Source: Planctomycetota bacterium (GTDB lineage: Bacteria; Planctomycetota; Phycisphaerae; WQYP01). Taken from it: a stretch of DNA of 20,114 bases. Under the pieces are notes generated by a model that did no database searches, was not told the DNA's origin, and worked only from the letters and a program-made list of their open reading frames with translations. Position numbers and translations under genes: made by a program. Below, piece by piece: positions 6,396-14,672 of this stretch. The stretch's first letter is position 1; every line of letters begins with the position of its first letter. The stretch is from assembly GCA_021809365.1 (NCBI GenBank), contig JAKBAC010000045.1, forward strand, positions 1 through 20,114. The letters are read 5' to 3'.

Positions 6396-7529
6396 TCATA
6401 CCAGCCGTTTCACGGTTAGCCGCCGAGTCAAGCCCAGAAAAATAATGGCCATCAACGCCAGTACCGCGGTATTGGGGATGATCACGCTCCAAATATCGCC
6501 CGCTAAAAATAATGTTTGCAAGAGGGCCACAAAATATCGCGCCGGCAGCAGGTACGTGATGGCCTGTATGGCTGGCGGCATGCTGCGAATGTCAAAAATA
6601 AATCCGGAGAGCATCATTGCGGGTAAAAATGTCAGCAGCAGCGCCGCCTGGCTGGCGATGAACTGATTTTTTGTGCGGGTGGAAATCAGCAGTCCCATAC
6701 CCAAGGCCACCAGCAGATACAGAGCGGAGACACCAATCAATACCGGCAGTGAACCGCGGATCGGAACATGAAACAGCAACCGGGCCGCCGTCACCGCCAC
6801 GGCCAGACCGATCATGCCCAGGCAGAAATAGGGGATGATCTTACTGATGACAATTTCCCCGGGTTGAACCGGCGTGGCGAACAGCGACTCAAACGTGCCG
6901 CGCTCCCATTCCCGTGCCACCACCAGAGCCGTCATCAACGCGCCGATCAATGTCATGATCAAAACCAGCAATCCCGGCACCAGAAAATAGCGGCTGTCCA
7001 TGCCGCGGTTAAACCATATCTGCTGCTGGAGTGCCACCGGCTGGGCATACTTCACGCCGTGTGTAAGTTCCCGCTGTGCCAGCCATATCCCGATGACGCC
7101 GCGCGCATAATTCTCAATAAGCCTGGCTCGATTCGCGTCGATACTATTGGTGGTAAACGCAATGGCGGCATGGCCGGCGCGAAGGTTGCGGGAAAAGTTG
7201 TGCCGCAGCCGCACGATGCCATCCACGGTTCCGGCAGTCAACAAGTGATTGGCCTGAACCATGGAATTTACCGCCCGCGGCGCAAAATAACGCGAGCCAG
7301 CGAAAGCTCCGAATACGGATTGTGCCGAGGGAGAAGGATCCTCCAACACGACGGCCACCGGAACATGATGGGCATCCAGCGACAGACCATAGCCGAAAAG
7401 CAGAATCAGCAGCAGCGGCATCACAATGCCCAGGGCGATGCTGCTGGGATCGCGCATCATCTGGCGGGATTCCTTGCGGCTCATCGCGATGATCCGTCTT
7501 ATTTTTCCGGATTGGGATTTATAATTCAT
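6396..7529 (-). CDS. ABC-2 type permease (YbhR/YbhS-like), first of pair
   Basis: This 377-residue permease has the same plan as its neighbour: RKESRQMMRDPSSIALG at the start, one helix, an outer domain (about 50-180), then five helices. The landmark VAREWERGTFESLFATPVQP follows helix 2. It probably forms a heterodimer with the downstream permease, driven by the fused ATPase. Its ATG overlaps the ATPase stop by 4 bp (ATGA), which points to coupled translation. Confidence 0.9.
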   Translation of the reverse strand: MNYKSQSGKIRRIIAMSRKESRQMMRDPSSIALGIVMPLLLILLFGYGLSLDAHHVPVAVVLEDPSPSAQSVFGAFAGSRYFAPRAVNSMVQANHLLTAGTVDGIVRLRHNFSRNLRAGHAAIAFTTNSIDANRARLIENYARGVIGIWLAQRELTHGVKYAQPVALQQQIWFNRGMDSRYFLVPGLLVLIMTLIGALMTALVVAREWERGTFESLFATPVQPGEIVISKIIPYFCLGMIGLAVAVTAARLLFHVPIRGSLPVLIGVSALYLLVALGMGLLISTRTKNQFIASQAALLLTFLPAMMLSGFIFDIRSMPPAIQAITYLLPARYFVALLQTLFLAGDIWSVIIPNTAVLALMAIIFLGLTRRLTVKRLV

Positions 7530-9322
7530 GCGGCGCTCGCTTTATGAACGTCCTTCTGTTCATCCATCACCACGCGAATAAACGCATCCTCGATCGTGGC
7601 TTGAGTTTTGTCCGCTGTAACGCCGAGTTGTCGGATTTCGGACGGTGTTCCACCGGCCAAAACGCGGCCATTCATCATAATGACCATGCGGTCACAGTAT
7701 TCCGCTTCTTCCATAAAGTGGGTTGTCACCACCACGGTCACACCTTGATCCGCCATGGCTGTAATCCGCTGCCAGAATTCCCGCCGGGCCGGCGGATCAA
7801 CGCCGGAGGTCGGTTCATCCAGAAAAAGAATCGCCGGCTCATGCAACAGCGCGCAGGCCATCGCGAGACGGCGCTTAAATCCGTCCGGAATAGCGCCAGT
7901 GACATTGGCAAGCCATTGGCCGAGTGCAAATTCCCGGATGGCCCAATCCAGACGCTCCTTGCGGCGGTGGCCGCGCAAACCATAGGCACTGGCAAAAAAG
8001 GCGAGATTGTCCCGCACACTTAACTGGCTGTAGAGGGAAAATTTCTGCGCCACATAGCCAACCGCCTGCCGGGCAGAGGCCCGGGCATGGCGCAGATCAT
8101 AGCCGGCCACGCGCAGTGTTCCGGAAGTCAGCGGCAATAGTCCGCACAACATGCGGAATGTCGTGCTTTTTCCCGCTCCATTGGGGCCTAATAAGCCGAA
8201 AATCTCTCCCTTGCGTATGGCAAAAGAGACATGATCCACCGCGATGAAATCTCCAAATCGCCGCACCAAATCATGGACTTGCACCACCGGTTCATCGGTT
8301 TTTGCCGGGGCGGCCGGCGGTGGAGCTACGGCCTGCGGGTTGCCCAGGGCGCTTGCCGGGGCGGTACCAGCCTGATCCACGGCCTGCCGCAGCAGCACCA
8401 TAAATCCATCCGATAATTGCGGATCAACCTCCGCCGCATTCACCGCCGCCGGTACTTGAACGATTCCCGTCGCATTCGCCTTGAGCACCAGCCGCACCGC
8501 ACCACCTTCCGGCACGGCATCAGCAATCACCGGGGAAGTCAGCAGCGTCGCCACCAGTTGGCGTGGTTTGGTTTCCGGCGGTGTGGCCAGGCGAAACGTG
8601 CGGCCCCTGGCATGATCCGCGACTTGCCGGGGGGAGCCTTCGGTCAGTATCGATCCCTGATACATTACAACGGCATGATTACAGAATTCCGCTTCCTCCA
8701 GATAGGGCGTGCTGATCAGCAGCGTCAGCGATTGAGTCTTAACGAGTTTCAACAGGATCGCCCACAACTCCTGACGCGATACCGGATCAACACCCACGGT
8801 CGGTTCATCAAGTATCAAAAGTTGCGGCGACTGCACCAGCGCACAGGCCAACCCCAGTTTCTGTTTCATTCCGCCGGAAAGTCGGCCCGCCGGCCTGCTG
8901 GTAAAGCGCCCAAGATTGGTCATGGCAAATAATTCCCGATAGCGCGTGATGCGATCTACCGCGGGCACACCATGCAGGTCGGCGTATAAATCTAGATTTT
9001 CCTGGACGGTCAAGTCTTCATACAGCCCGAATTTCTGCGGCATATAACTTACGTCTGATTCCGCCGCGTGCGGATGCTGGATAATGTTGTTTCCCAGGAC
9101 GGCAATTTCACCGGCGTCTGCCGGCATCAAACCCATTATCAGGCGGATCAATGTGGTTTTGCCCGCTCCGTCCGGCCCCACCAGCGCCACCATCAATCCG
9201 CGCCGCACTTCCAGCGATACGCCCGCTAAAACCGCGGTGGTGCCACCGCGCCCGTCGGGAAACGCTTTGTGCAGATCCCGGCACTTGATAATAAGTTCCG
9301 GCACTGGTGCGGCGGCATCCAT
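7526..9322 (-). CDS. Fused double ABC ATPase (YbhF-like)
   Basis: This 598-residue protein carries two nucleotide-binding domains joined by an Ala/Pro-rich linker (about 320-345). NBD1 has Walker A GPDGAGKTT (49-57), signature LSGGMKQK (148-155) and Walker B LLILDEPTVGVDP. NBD2 has Walker A GPNGAGKST (379-387) and Walker B ILFLDEPTSGVDP, but its signature reads IPDGFKRR. The switch His is present in NBD2 (TTHFMEEAE) and replaced by Pro in NBD1 (STPYLEEAE). One composite ATP site therefore looks canonical and the other degenerate. It should energise the two permeases downstream. It begins right after the stop of the fusion-protein gene. YbhF-type systems export drugs or cations; the substrate here is unknown. 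Confidence 0.92.
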   Translation of the reverse strand: MDAAAPVPELIIKCRDLHKAFPDGRGGTTAVLAGVSLEVRRGLMVALVGPDGAGKTTLIRLIMGLMPADAGEIAVLGNNIIQHPHAAESDVSYMPQKFGLYEDLTVQENLDLYADLHGVPAVDRITRYRELFAMTNLGRFTSRPAGRLSGGMKQKLGLACALVQSPQLLILDEPTVGVDPVSRQELWAILLKLVKTQSLTLLISTPYLEEAEFCNHAVVMYQGSILTEGSPRQVADHARGRTFRLATPPETKPRQLVATLLTSPVIADAVPEGGAVRLVLKANATGIVQVPAAVNAAEVDPQLSDGFMVLLRQAVDQAGTAPASALGNPQAVAPPPAAPAKTDEPVVQVHDLVRRFGDFIAVDHVSFAIRKGEIFGLLGPNGAGKSTTFRMLCGLLPLTSGTLRVAGYDLRHARASARQAVGYVAQKFSLYSQLSVRDNLAFFASAYGLRGHRRKERLDWAIREFALGQWLANVTGAIPDGFKRRLAMACALLHEPAILFLDEPTSGVDPPARREFWQRITAMADQGVTVVVTTHFMEEAEYCDRMVIMMNGRVLAGGTPSEIRQLGVTADKTQATIEDAFIRVVMDEQKDVHKASAA

Positions 9323-10351
9323 TTATGGCCTCGTTTCACTGCTTGGCGCGGCGGTCGGCGTGACCGGAATATTCACCGTCGCCGGCATTCCCAACCGCAG
9401 TTGATCATGCGGGTCTTTCACATACACCCGAACTTCATACACCAGGCTTGTGCGCAATTGCGTGGTTTCAACGGATTTGGGTGTAAATTCCGCAATGGGT
9501 GAAATGAATCCAACCCATCCCGCGAATTTCTTATTGGGAAAGCTATCCACCGTCACCCAGGCTTTGCACCCGTCATGAATATAGCCCAGATCGGTTTCCG
9601 GTATATACGCCCGCACCCATTTGGGGTTCATGATGGCAATCGTGTACACCGGTGTCTGCGGGCCGGCCATATCACCAGGTTCAAGAATTCGCGTGCGGAT
9701 AATGCCGTCGGTCGGGCTGATCAGATTGGTATCCGCCAGATATTGTTCCAGCAACGCCAGTTGCGCCTGATCGGCTTGCACTTTCGCCTCCGCCTCGGCA
9801 ATGTCTTCAACCCGCGGCCCCAGCACGGCCAGTCGCAACGTTTCCCGCGCCGCCCGGGCCTTTTGCTCATCGACCTTCCACAAGGCTTCCGCATCATCAT
9901 ATTGAATCCGCGTGATGTCACCCGTGGAAAGCAGTTTTTTATACCGATTGACATTAACCAGGTCGTTGGCGGTTTGCGCCTTGGCGGCGGCGTACAAGGC
10001 CCGATCCTGCGCGATTTCCTGCGGTCGGCTGCCGTTTTTCAGGCGTAATAATGATTGCCCCTGGGCCGCCAGTACCGCTTGGGCCTGTGCCACTTCATGC
10101 ACCAGCCAGTCGGTATCCAGCATAGCGACCAGTTGGCCTTTTTTTACCGACGCCCCCTCGTGTACAAGTTCCCGCGTGATGCGGCCTGATTCCTTAAATG
10201 CCAGTTGCACGTCCCGTTCATCCATGTTGCCGTAGAGACGTATGCTGGTAATTGGGCCATGCTTTTGACTTTGCTTCCAGTGATAAAATCCATACGCCGC
10301 GCCGGCCAGTATCAGAAGCACCACCAGAATTCGGATAACCACCCGCCGCAT
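9323..10351 (-). CDS. HlyD-family membrane fusion protein (YbhG-like)
   Basis: This 342-residue periplasmic adaptor has an N-terminal membrane anchor (about 4-24, VIRILVVLLILAGAAYGFY). A lipoyl/biotinyl half-motif follows (GRITRELVHEGASVKKGQLVAMLD), then a long alpha-helical hairpin (about 80-200) and the second half-motif (LISPTDGIIRTRILEPGDMAG). A beta-barrel part completes it, ending in VYVKDPHDQLRLGMPATVNIPV. It would link the ABC exporter in the inner membrane to an outer-membrane channel, which is not encoded here. It is the first gene of the operon. AAAGG lies 8 bases before the ATG, and a strong promoter lies about 60 bp upstream. Confidence 0.92.
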   Translation of the reverse strand: MRRVVIRILVVLLILAGAAYGFYHWKQSQKHGPITSIRLYGNMDERDVQLAFKESGRITRELVHEGASVKKGQLVAMLDTDWLVHEVAQAQAVLAAQGQSLLRLKNGSRPQEIAQDRALYAAAKAQTANDLVNVNRYKKLLSTGDITRIQYDDAEALWKVDEQKARAARETLRLAVLGPRVEDIAEAEAKVQADQAQLALLEQYLADTNLISPTDGIIRTRILEPGDMAGPQTPVYTIAIMNPKWVRAYIPETDLGYIHDGCKAWVTVDSFPNKKFAGWVGFISPIAEFTPKSVETTQLRTSLVYEVRVYVKDPHDQLRLGMPATVNIPVTPTAAPSSETRP

Positions 10352-10412
10352 AAAGGCCGCCTTTCAATCTCAGAGCGATGATGTGCCGCCGCCTCGAATG
10401 ATCCATTACCTG

Positions 10413-10441
10413 ACTATATATTCCTAAGCGTATGTTGTCAA
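10413..10441 (-). promoter_or_regulatory. Sigma70-like promoter of the efflux operon
   Basis: On the minus strand a perfect -35 TTGACA (10436-10441) is 17 bp from a -10 TATAGT (10413-10418). The start codon of the fusion-protein gene is at 10351. The upstream palindromic repeat (10456-10537) begins 15 bp beyond the -35. Confidence 0.7.
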
Positions 10442-10455
10442 ATAGTGCCGTGCGT

Positions 10456-10537
10456 CCGAGCACCGTGGTGATAACCCGGTGCCGTTGCGCTCCCTGCGGA
10501 AGCCGACGGCACCGCATTGCCATGACGGTGCTCCGGG
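10456..10537 (-). repeat. Palindromic repeat, copy 2 (inverted relative to copy 1)
   Basis: The reverse complement of this segment matches 4914-4996 closely in both arms: the GAGCACCGT ends, GGTGCCG/CGGCACC inner arms and the ATGG, AATGC, GGGTTATCACC stretches. The central loop differs. It sits between the divergent efflux and mla promoters. No MITE-type terminal repeats flank this copy. Confidence 0.7.
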
Positions 10538-10581
10538 CACGATCGCCAGAGCACCGCGAGCTGCGGTGGCGCGGGTGGCTT

Positions 10582-10590
10582 TGCTATAAT
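10582..10590 (+). promoter_or_regulatory. Extended -10 promoter of the mla operon
   Basis: TGC followed directly by TATAAT (10585-10590) is an extended -10 element. I see no good -35 at the right spacing. Transcription would begin near 10597, about 40 bp before the lipoprotein start at 10637. Confidence 0.5.
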
Positions 10591-10636
10591 CCGGGTATGA
10601 TGGTACGTCAACGTGCTTTTCAGGGACGCGGCAATC

Positions 10637-11155
10637 ATGGTTTTCAAATACGCAATTCTAATCCTCGCGCTGCTGCCGCTGACGGGTTGCGGCATTTTGT
10701 CGTTGGGGCGGCCATCGCTGGCCAGTGATGATCCGGCCCTTAAAATCCCGGCCATGAAAATTGCCGCCCGCCATCACGACCAATCCACGATTCCGCTGTT
10801 AATCAGGGCGTTGTCCAGCCAGGATTCGGCCATCCGGTTTTATGCCATTTATGCGCTGCACAAGATTACCGGGCATGAATTCGGCTATATCTATTACGCC
10901 TCTGAACATCGCCGAAAAATCGCCGTCAGACGCTGGAAAAAATGGCTGGCCGCGCAACAACCGGCCAATGCGCATTCCGCGGTTTTCAATCGGCGGGTTG
11001 GGGGGCACGCGGGTTGGAGTGACACAGCGCGGCCGCTTCGGTGCGCCGCAATTCCACCTGCGGTCGCTTTACCGCCGATGCGGGCAGGTTGCCCGCATGA
11101 CAGCGGGCCGCGCCGTCGATTTGTCTCCTTGGAATCACCGCAGAGGGCCACATGA
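10637..11155 (+). CDS. HEAT-repeat lipoprotein at the head of the mla operon
   Basis: This 172-residue protein starts at the ATG at 10637, which gives a clean lipoprotein signal (MVFKYAILILALLPLTGC, lipidated Cys18). A short helical-repeat domain follows with HEAT character: ALKIPAMKIAARHHDQSTIPLLIRALSSQDSAIRFYAIYALHKITG. It ends in a basic segment, RRKIAVRRWKKWLA. The last 55 or so residues are Arg/Pro/Ala-rich and look unlike a folded domain. The stop overlaps the next start as ATGA. Its function is unknown; operon position suggests an envelope partner of the lipid transporter. A start at 10613 is possible but would spoil the signal peptide. Confidence 0.8.
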   Translation: MVFKYAILILALLPLTGCGILSLGRPSLASDDPALKIPAMKIAARHHDQSTIPLLIRALSSQDSAIRFYAIYALHKITGHEFGYIYYASEHRRKIAVRRWKKWLAAQQPANAHSAVFNRRVGGHAGWSDTARPLRCAAIPPAVALPPMRAGCPHDSGPRRRFVSLESPQRAT

Positions 11156-11631
11156 TGTTCCGACACAAGCCGATCCGTAAAGTTTCATTGGGAACCGTCG
11201 AGGACCTCGGTGACGGGCGAATTTTTTATCGGCTCAAGGCCGGTATGAATTTTGCGCTCGTGCCGCTCTTGCGGACGGAATTACTGGAGATTGCCGATCA
11301 TTATCATCCGCGGAAAATGATTTTTGAATTGGAGCAGTTGAGCTGTTTCAGTGGCGCATGCCTGGCCACGCTGGTGGAGGTATTGCGGCATCTGCCGGCG
11401 GGGGCGCAGTTTTACATGGCTCATGTCAATAAAGAATTTCGCGGAATTATTAAAATCGGGCACCTCGATGAGATGGTGAAGATTGTGGACGATATGCCCG
11501 CGGGGGAAGCGGTGGAACTTTTAGCCGGTTCTTCCTGTCCGATCCCGCCCGGTTGCGCCAAAGAGGATACCCCCGCGCGGGAGTCTTCGGTCAATCGTGA
11601 TGCCGGAGGTGCCGATGCGTCAGGCCGTTGA
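11152..11631 (+). CDS. STAS-domain protein (MlaB-like)
   Basis: This 159-residue cytoplasmic protein has a STAS fold, seen in the pattern KMIFELEQLSCFSGACLATLVEVLRHLP (about 55-82) and then AQFYMAHVNKEFRGIIKIGHLDEMVKI. In the E. coli Mla system the STAS protein MlaB binds the ATPase MlaF and is needed for its activity. This one lies in front of mlaE rather than after mlaC, and has a longer Pro/Ala/Gly-rich tail. It overlaps the lipoprotein gene by 4 bp and the mlaE start by 17 bp. The MlaB role is inferred from fold and operon. Confidence 0.75.
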   Translation: MMFRHKPIRKVSLGTVEDLGDGRIFYRLKAGMNFALVPLLRTELLEIADHYHPRKMIFELEQLSCFSGACLATLVEVLRHLPAGAQFYMAHVNKEFRGIIKIGHLDEMVKIVDDMPAGEAVELLAGSSCPIPPGCAKEDTPARESSVNRDAGGADASGR

Positions 11632-12385
11632 ATTCTTCGGGGATTTCTTCTACATGCTGCTCGACACGCTGCGGGCCATCCGGCCGGCTTTATGGACGGG
11701 GCGCGGGCGAACCTTGGCCTGGCATAATTTATGGGTGCAGATGAACCGCATCGGTGTGGAAAGCATTCCAATTGTGTGCCTGGTGATGTTGTGTATCGGG
11801 GCGATATTGGCCATGCAGGTGGCTCCCGAATTGGCCAAGTTCGGCATCGTGCCGGTGACCGCGGATATTGTGGCATTGGCGACATTCCGGGAAATGGGGC
11901 CGCTGGTTTCCGCGGTGGTCATGACCGGCTTTGGAGGCGCGGCGATCGCGGCGGAAATCGGCACGATGGTGGTGGGGGAGGAAATTGAAGCCATGGAGGC
12001 CATGGCCATTGATCCCATCCGCTTTCTGGTCGTGCCGCGCGTGCTGGCCGGCATGGTGATGATGGTGTGCCTGACCACGGTGGGGGATCTGGCGGCAATG
12101 TTCGGCGGGCTGGTTACATCGGCTCTACTGCTGCACATTGGAACCATGCAATATCTTCATCACGCTCTGAAGATTTTGACGGTGGGGGATTTTTTGACCG
12201 GACTGGTCAAGGCCGCGGTGTTCGGGTTGCTGATCAGCGCCATTGCCTGCTTTCTGGGATTGAAAGTTCGGGGCGGGGCGGAGGGCGTGGGGCTTAACAC
12301 CAGCAAAACGGTGGTCTTCACCATTGTCGCGTTGATTGTGGTGGACCTGATTTTTACGTCGTTGTTCTTTTACCTGGGCGTGTAA
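11615..12385 (+). CDS. mlaE: MlaE-family ABC permease
   Basis: This 256-residue inner-membrane permease transports phospholipid together with an MCE protein. Family landmarks are visible: the segment VALATFREMGPLVSAVVMTGFGGAAIAAEIGTM (about 86-118), then EIEAMEAMAIDPIRFLVVPRVLAG. About five or six helices follow to the C-terminus at FFYLGV. The ATG at 11615 is chosen over the GTG at 11597 because GGAGG lies 5 bases before it. The stop codon shares its last base with the next ATG (TAATG). Confidence 0.92.
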   Translation: MRQAVEFFGDFFYMLLDTLRAIRPALWTGRGRTLAWHNLWVQMNRIGVESIPIVCLVMLCIGAILAMQVAPELAKFGIVPVTADIVALATFREMGPLVSAVVMTGFGGAAIAAEIGTMVVGEEIEAMEAMAIDPIRFLVVPRVLAGMVMMVCLTTVGDLAAMFGGLVTSALLLHIGTMQYLHHALKILTVGDFLTGLVKAAVFGLLISAIACFLGLKVRGGAEGVGLNTSKTVVFTIVALIVVDLIFTSLFFYLGV

Positions 12386-13218
12386 TGCCGGAACCTCTGA
12401 TTCAACTCAAGGGCGTCGGGAAAAGCTTCGGTGAGAAGATGATTTTCCGTGATCTGAATCTGGACATCATGCCCGGTGAAACGCTGGTGATCATGGGGCC
12501 TTCCGGCTGCGGCAAATCCACGCTGCTGCGGGTGCTCATGGGCCACCTGAAAATAGATGCGGGGACGGTTTTGATTCATGGGAATTCCCTTGCGGATATG
12601 GATCGCGGCGAATTGGATGCGTGGCGCAAATCCGTGGGGATGCTGTTTCAAAGCGGGGCTTTATTTGACTCCATGACGCTGCGCGACAATCTGGCGCTGC
12701 CGGTGCGCGAGCACACCGATCTGGCCGAGCATACCATCGACATCATGGTCGAAATCTATCTGCAACTTGTGGGATTGCGGGAGCACATTGACAAAATGCC
12801 GGCCCAACTCTCCGGCGGAATGAAAAAACGCGGCGGCCTGGCCCGGGCGTTGATGATGCAGCCGCGGATTTTGTTTTATGATGAACCCACCGCGGGCCTC
12901 GATCCGGTCAACACCGCGCACATTGACCGTTTGATGATGGATCTGAAAACCAAGATGGATGCCACCAGCGTGATCGTGACCCATGATATGGCGTCCGCCT
13001 TCAAGCTCGCCGATCGCCTGGCATTATTATTTGATGGACAATTTGTAGCCGTTGGTTCCGTGGATGAATTTCGTACCACCACCAATCCCATGGTGCGCCA
13101 ATTTGTTGATGGCGGAATGGAAGGGCCGCTGGTTAATCCCGCGGATCAAACCGGTTATCAAGCGGCTCTTCTGGGATGTAATATCAAGGAGATGCCGCAT
13201 GGCAAAAAAAGAACGTAA
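12385..13218 (+). CDS. mlaF: MlaF-family ABC ATPase
   Basis: This 277-residue ATPase powers the MCE lipid transporter. Motifs are Walker A GPSGCGKS (38-45), the Q-loop in GMLFQSGALFDSMT, the signature LSGGMKKR, Walker B ILFYDEPTAGLDP and the switch His in IVTHDMASAFKLAD. GALFDSMT and SGGMKKR are typical of the MlaF group. The C-terminal tail (VRQFVDGGMEGPL) also matches the family. It starts on the last base of the mlaE stop and overlaps mlaD by 20 bp. Confidence 0.93.
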   Translation: MPEPLIQLKGVGKSFGEKMIFRDLNLDIMPGETLVIMGPSGCGKSTLLRVLMGHLKIDAGTVLIHGNSLADMDRGELDAWRKSVGMLFQSGALFDSMTLRDNLALPVREHTDLAEHTIDIMVEIYLQLVGLREHIDKMPAQLSGGMKKRGGLARALMMQPRILFYDEPTAGLDPVNTAHIDRLMMDLKTKMDATSVIVTHDMASAFKLADRLALLFDGQFVAVGSVDEFRTTTNPMVRQFVDGGMEGPLVNPADQTGYQAALLGCNIKEMPHGKKRT

Positions 13219-14374
13219 CGCCTTTCGGGCCGGCGTATTTATGCTGCTGAGCATCGTGCTGATTCTGGTGATGGTTGTCGCCATCAAGGGCTTCGCCCGC
13301 GTATTTGAACCGGTGCAGGTACGAGCGGCGCGATTTGCCCTGCGCGATGATCTCGGGGGCCTGCAGGTGGGAGATAATTTGCGTGTGGCGGGCTTTACCG
13401 TGGGAGAAATTCAATCCATCCGTCTGATGACCCATGTAAAAAAACCGTACGTCCGCGTAACGTTTACCATGCCGAAAAAATATACCCTGCGCACCGGCGC
13501 AAAGGTTGTCATCGGCGGAACGATCACGGGTACAAGCTGGTTGAATTTTGAAAGCCTCGGCACCGGTCCGGCGTTGCCGCCCGATTATGTCTTGACCGGA
13601 CAACCCAGCGGCATCAGCCACGCCTTGACCACCATCGCGTCCCTGGCACCGCAGATTAAATCCATGGTGACGCAGGTTCGCACCACCACCCTGCCGCTGG
13701 TCAATGCCGATCTGACCAAGCTGGGGAACACCGCGGATTCCATCCATGCCGCCGCCACCAGCGCGACGGGTGTATTCAATTCCGTCCATGGCGAAATTAA
13801 GCCGGCGGTGGCAAAATATGATCGGGCCGCCGACAAGACCGCGTATGCCATGGATCAGGCGGGGAAGCTTCTGCATTCCGGGCGCAAGGGGGCGGTGATG
13901 AATTTCAATGCCGCCGCCGCGGAAATCCGAAAGGCCATTCCCGCTTTGCTGGCCAAGGCTCAGGCCGATCTGGATATGGTTCATGCCACATTCGCCAACA
14001 GTACCGCACTGACCGCCGACGCGCGGAAAATTCTGGCGGCCAATCAGGATCGCATTGATGGCATTATCCGCGCTGTGCATAGTGCCTCGGTGGACTTGCG
14101 GACATTTGCGGTGGAAATACGCCACAGCCCCTGGCGGCTTTTGTACAAACCCGGCAAAAAAGACATGAACAACGTGGAAGTGTATGACGCGGTGCGACGG
14201 TTTGATCAGGCCGCCCGTCATCTCCAGCGCGCCGCCGATGTCCTTAAAGCCGCCGCCGCCAATCCGCAAACGCCCGCCCAGCGTGCGCAATTGCATCAAC
14301 TCCTGCGGCAACTCAACACCACCTTCAGCCAATTCCAGATCGTGGAATCGAAATTCTGGAAGGCCGTGAAATGA
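13199..14374 (+). CDS. mlaD: MCE-domain substrate-binding protein (MlaD-like)
   Basis: This 391-residue protein is anchored by one helix (about 9-30) and has a periplasmic MCE domain (about 38-115). That domain runs from RFALRDDLGGLQVGDNLRVAGFTVGEI to GGTITGTSWLNFES. The family assembles as a hexamer that passes lipid through a central pore. The rest (about 120-391) is long and helical with many Ala/Gln/Asp, so it may form an extended helical tunnel; E. coli MlaD is much shorter (about 183 residues). The start at 13199 has AAGGAG upstream and gives a proper N-terminal anchor. No MlaA or MlaC homologue is in the window. Confidence 0.9.
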   Translation: MAKKERNAFRAGVFMLLSIVLILVMVVAIKGFARVFEPVQVRAARFALRDDLGGLQVGDNLRVAGFTVGEIQSIRLMTHVKKPYVRVTFTMPKKYTLRTGAKVVIGGTITGTSWLNFESLGTGPALPPDYVLTGQPSGISHALTTIASLAPQIKSMVTQVRTTTLPLVNADLTKLGNTADSIHAAATSATGVFNSVHGEIKPAVAKYDRAADKTAYAMDQAGKLLHSGRKGAVMNFNAAAAEIRKAIPALLAKAQADLDMVHATFANSTALTADARKILAANQDRIDGIIRAVHSASVDLRTFAVEIRHSPWRLLYKPGKKDMNNVEVYDAVRRFDQAARHLQRAADVLKAAAANPQTPAQRAQLHQLLRQLNTTFSQFQIVESKFWKAVK

Positions 14375-14672
14375 CGCGTGCCAGTAAAGCGGCGTATCTT
14401 TGCCTGCCGACGCAGCCCCCTTCGCTATGATTGCAATCGCGATACTCCCAGTCGATAGTTGCAAATAGAAACGATTATTCATGACGGCGAAGTATTCGCT
14501 TGTAAAAAAAATTGCGTTATGCGCCTACGACTTTGCGGGCATGACGCGAATGGTGAGCAATCAGAAAAGAATATGCCCATCCTATTGCGACCGACCTGCG
14601 GATTGCGTGGAATTTGAGTTTTGAGTTTGCAAGCCGGAATAACCGATCAACGTCTCAATGTGGTAATTGACG
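14375..14672. other. Intergenic gap without a convincing gene
   Basis: This 298-base stretch lies between the converging mlaD and second VapC genes. No coding region is convincing on either strand and there is no clear intrinsic terminator. An imperfect hairpin (AACGTC at 14649-14654 with GACGTT at 14669-14674) overlaps the VapC stop. The words GAGTTTT and GAGTTT repeat near 14617. Confidence 0.5.

Noticed and set aside
6768..7547. 259-codon open frame on the plus strand opposite the first permease
   Set aside because: It is antisense to a clear ABC-2 permease and its translation is His/Gln/Arg-rich with no membrane or domain features.
13184..14482. 432-codon open frame on the minus strand opposite mlaD
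   Set aside because: It is antisense to a well-supported MCE gene. The protein is Gly/His/Gln-rich without domain character, typical of a shadow frame in GC-rich DNA.
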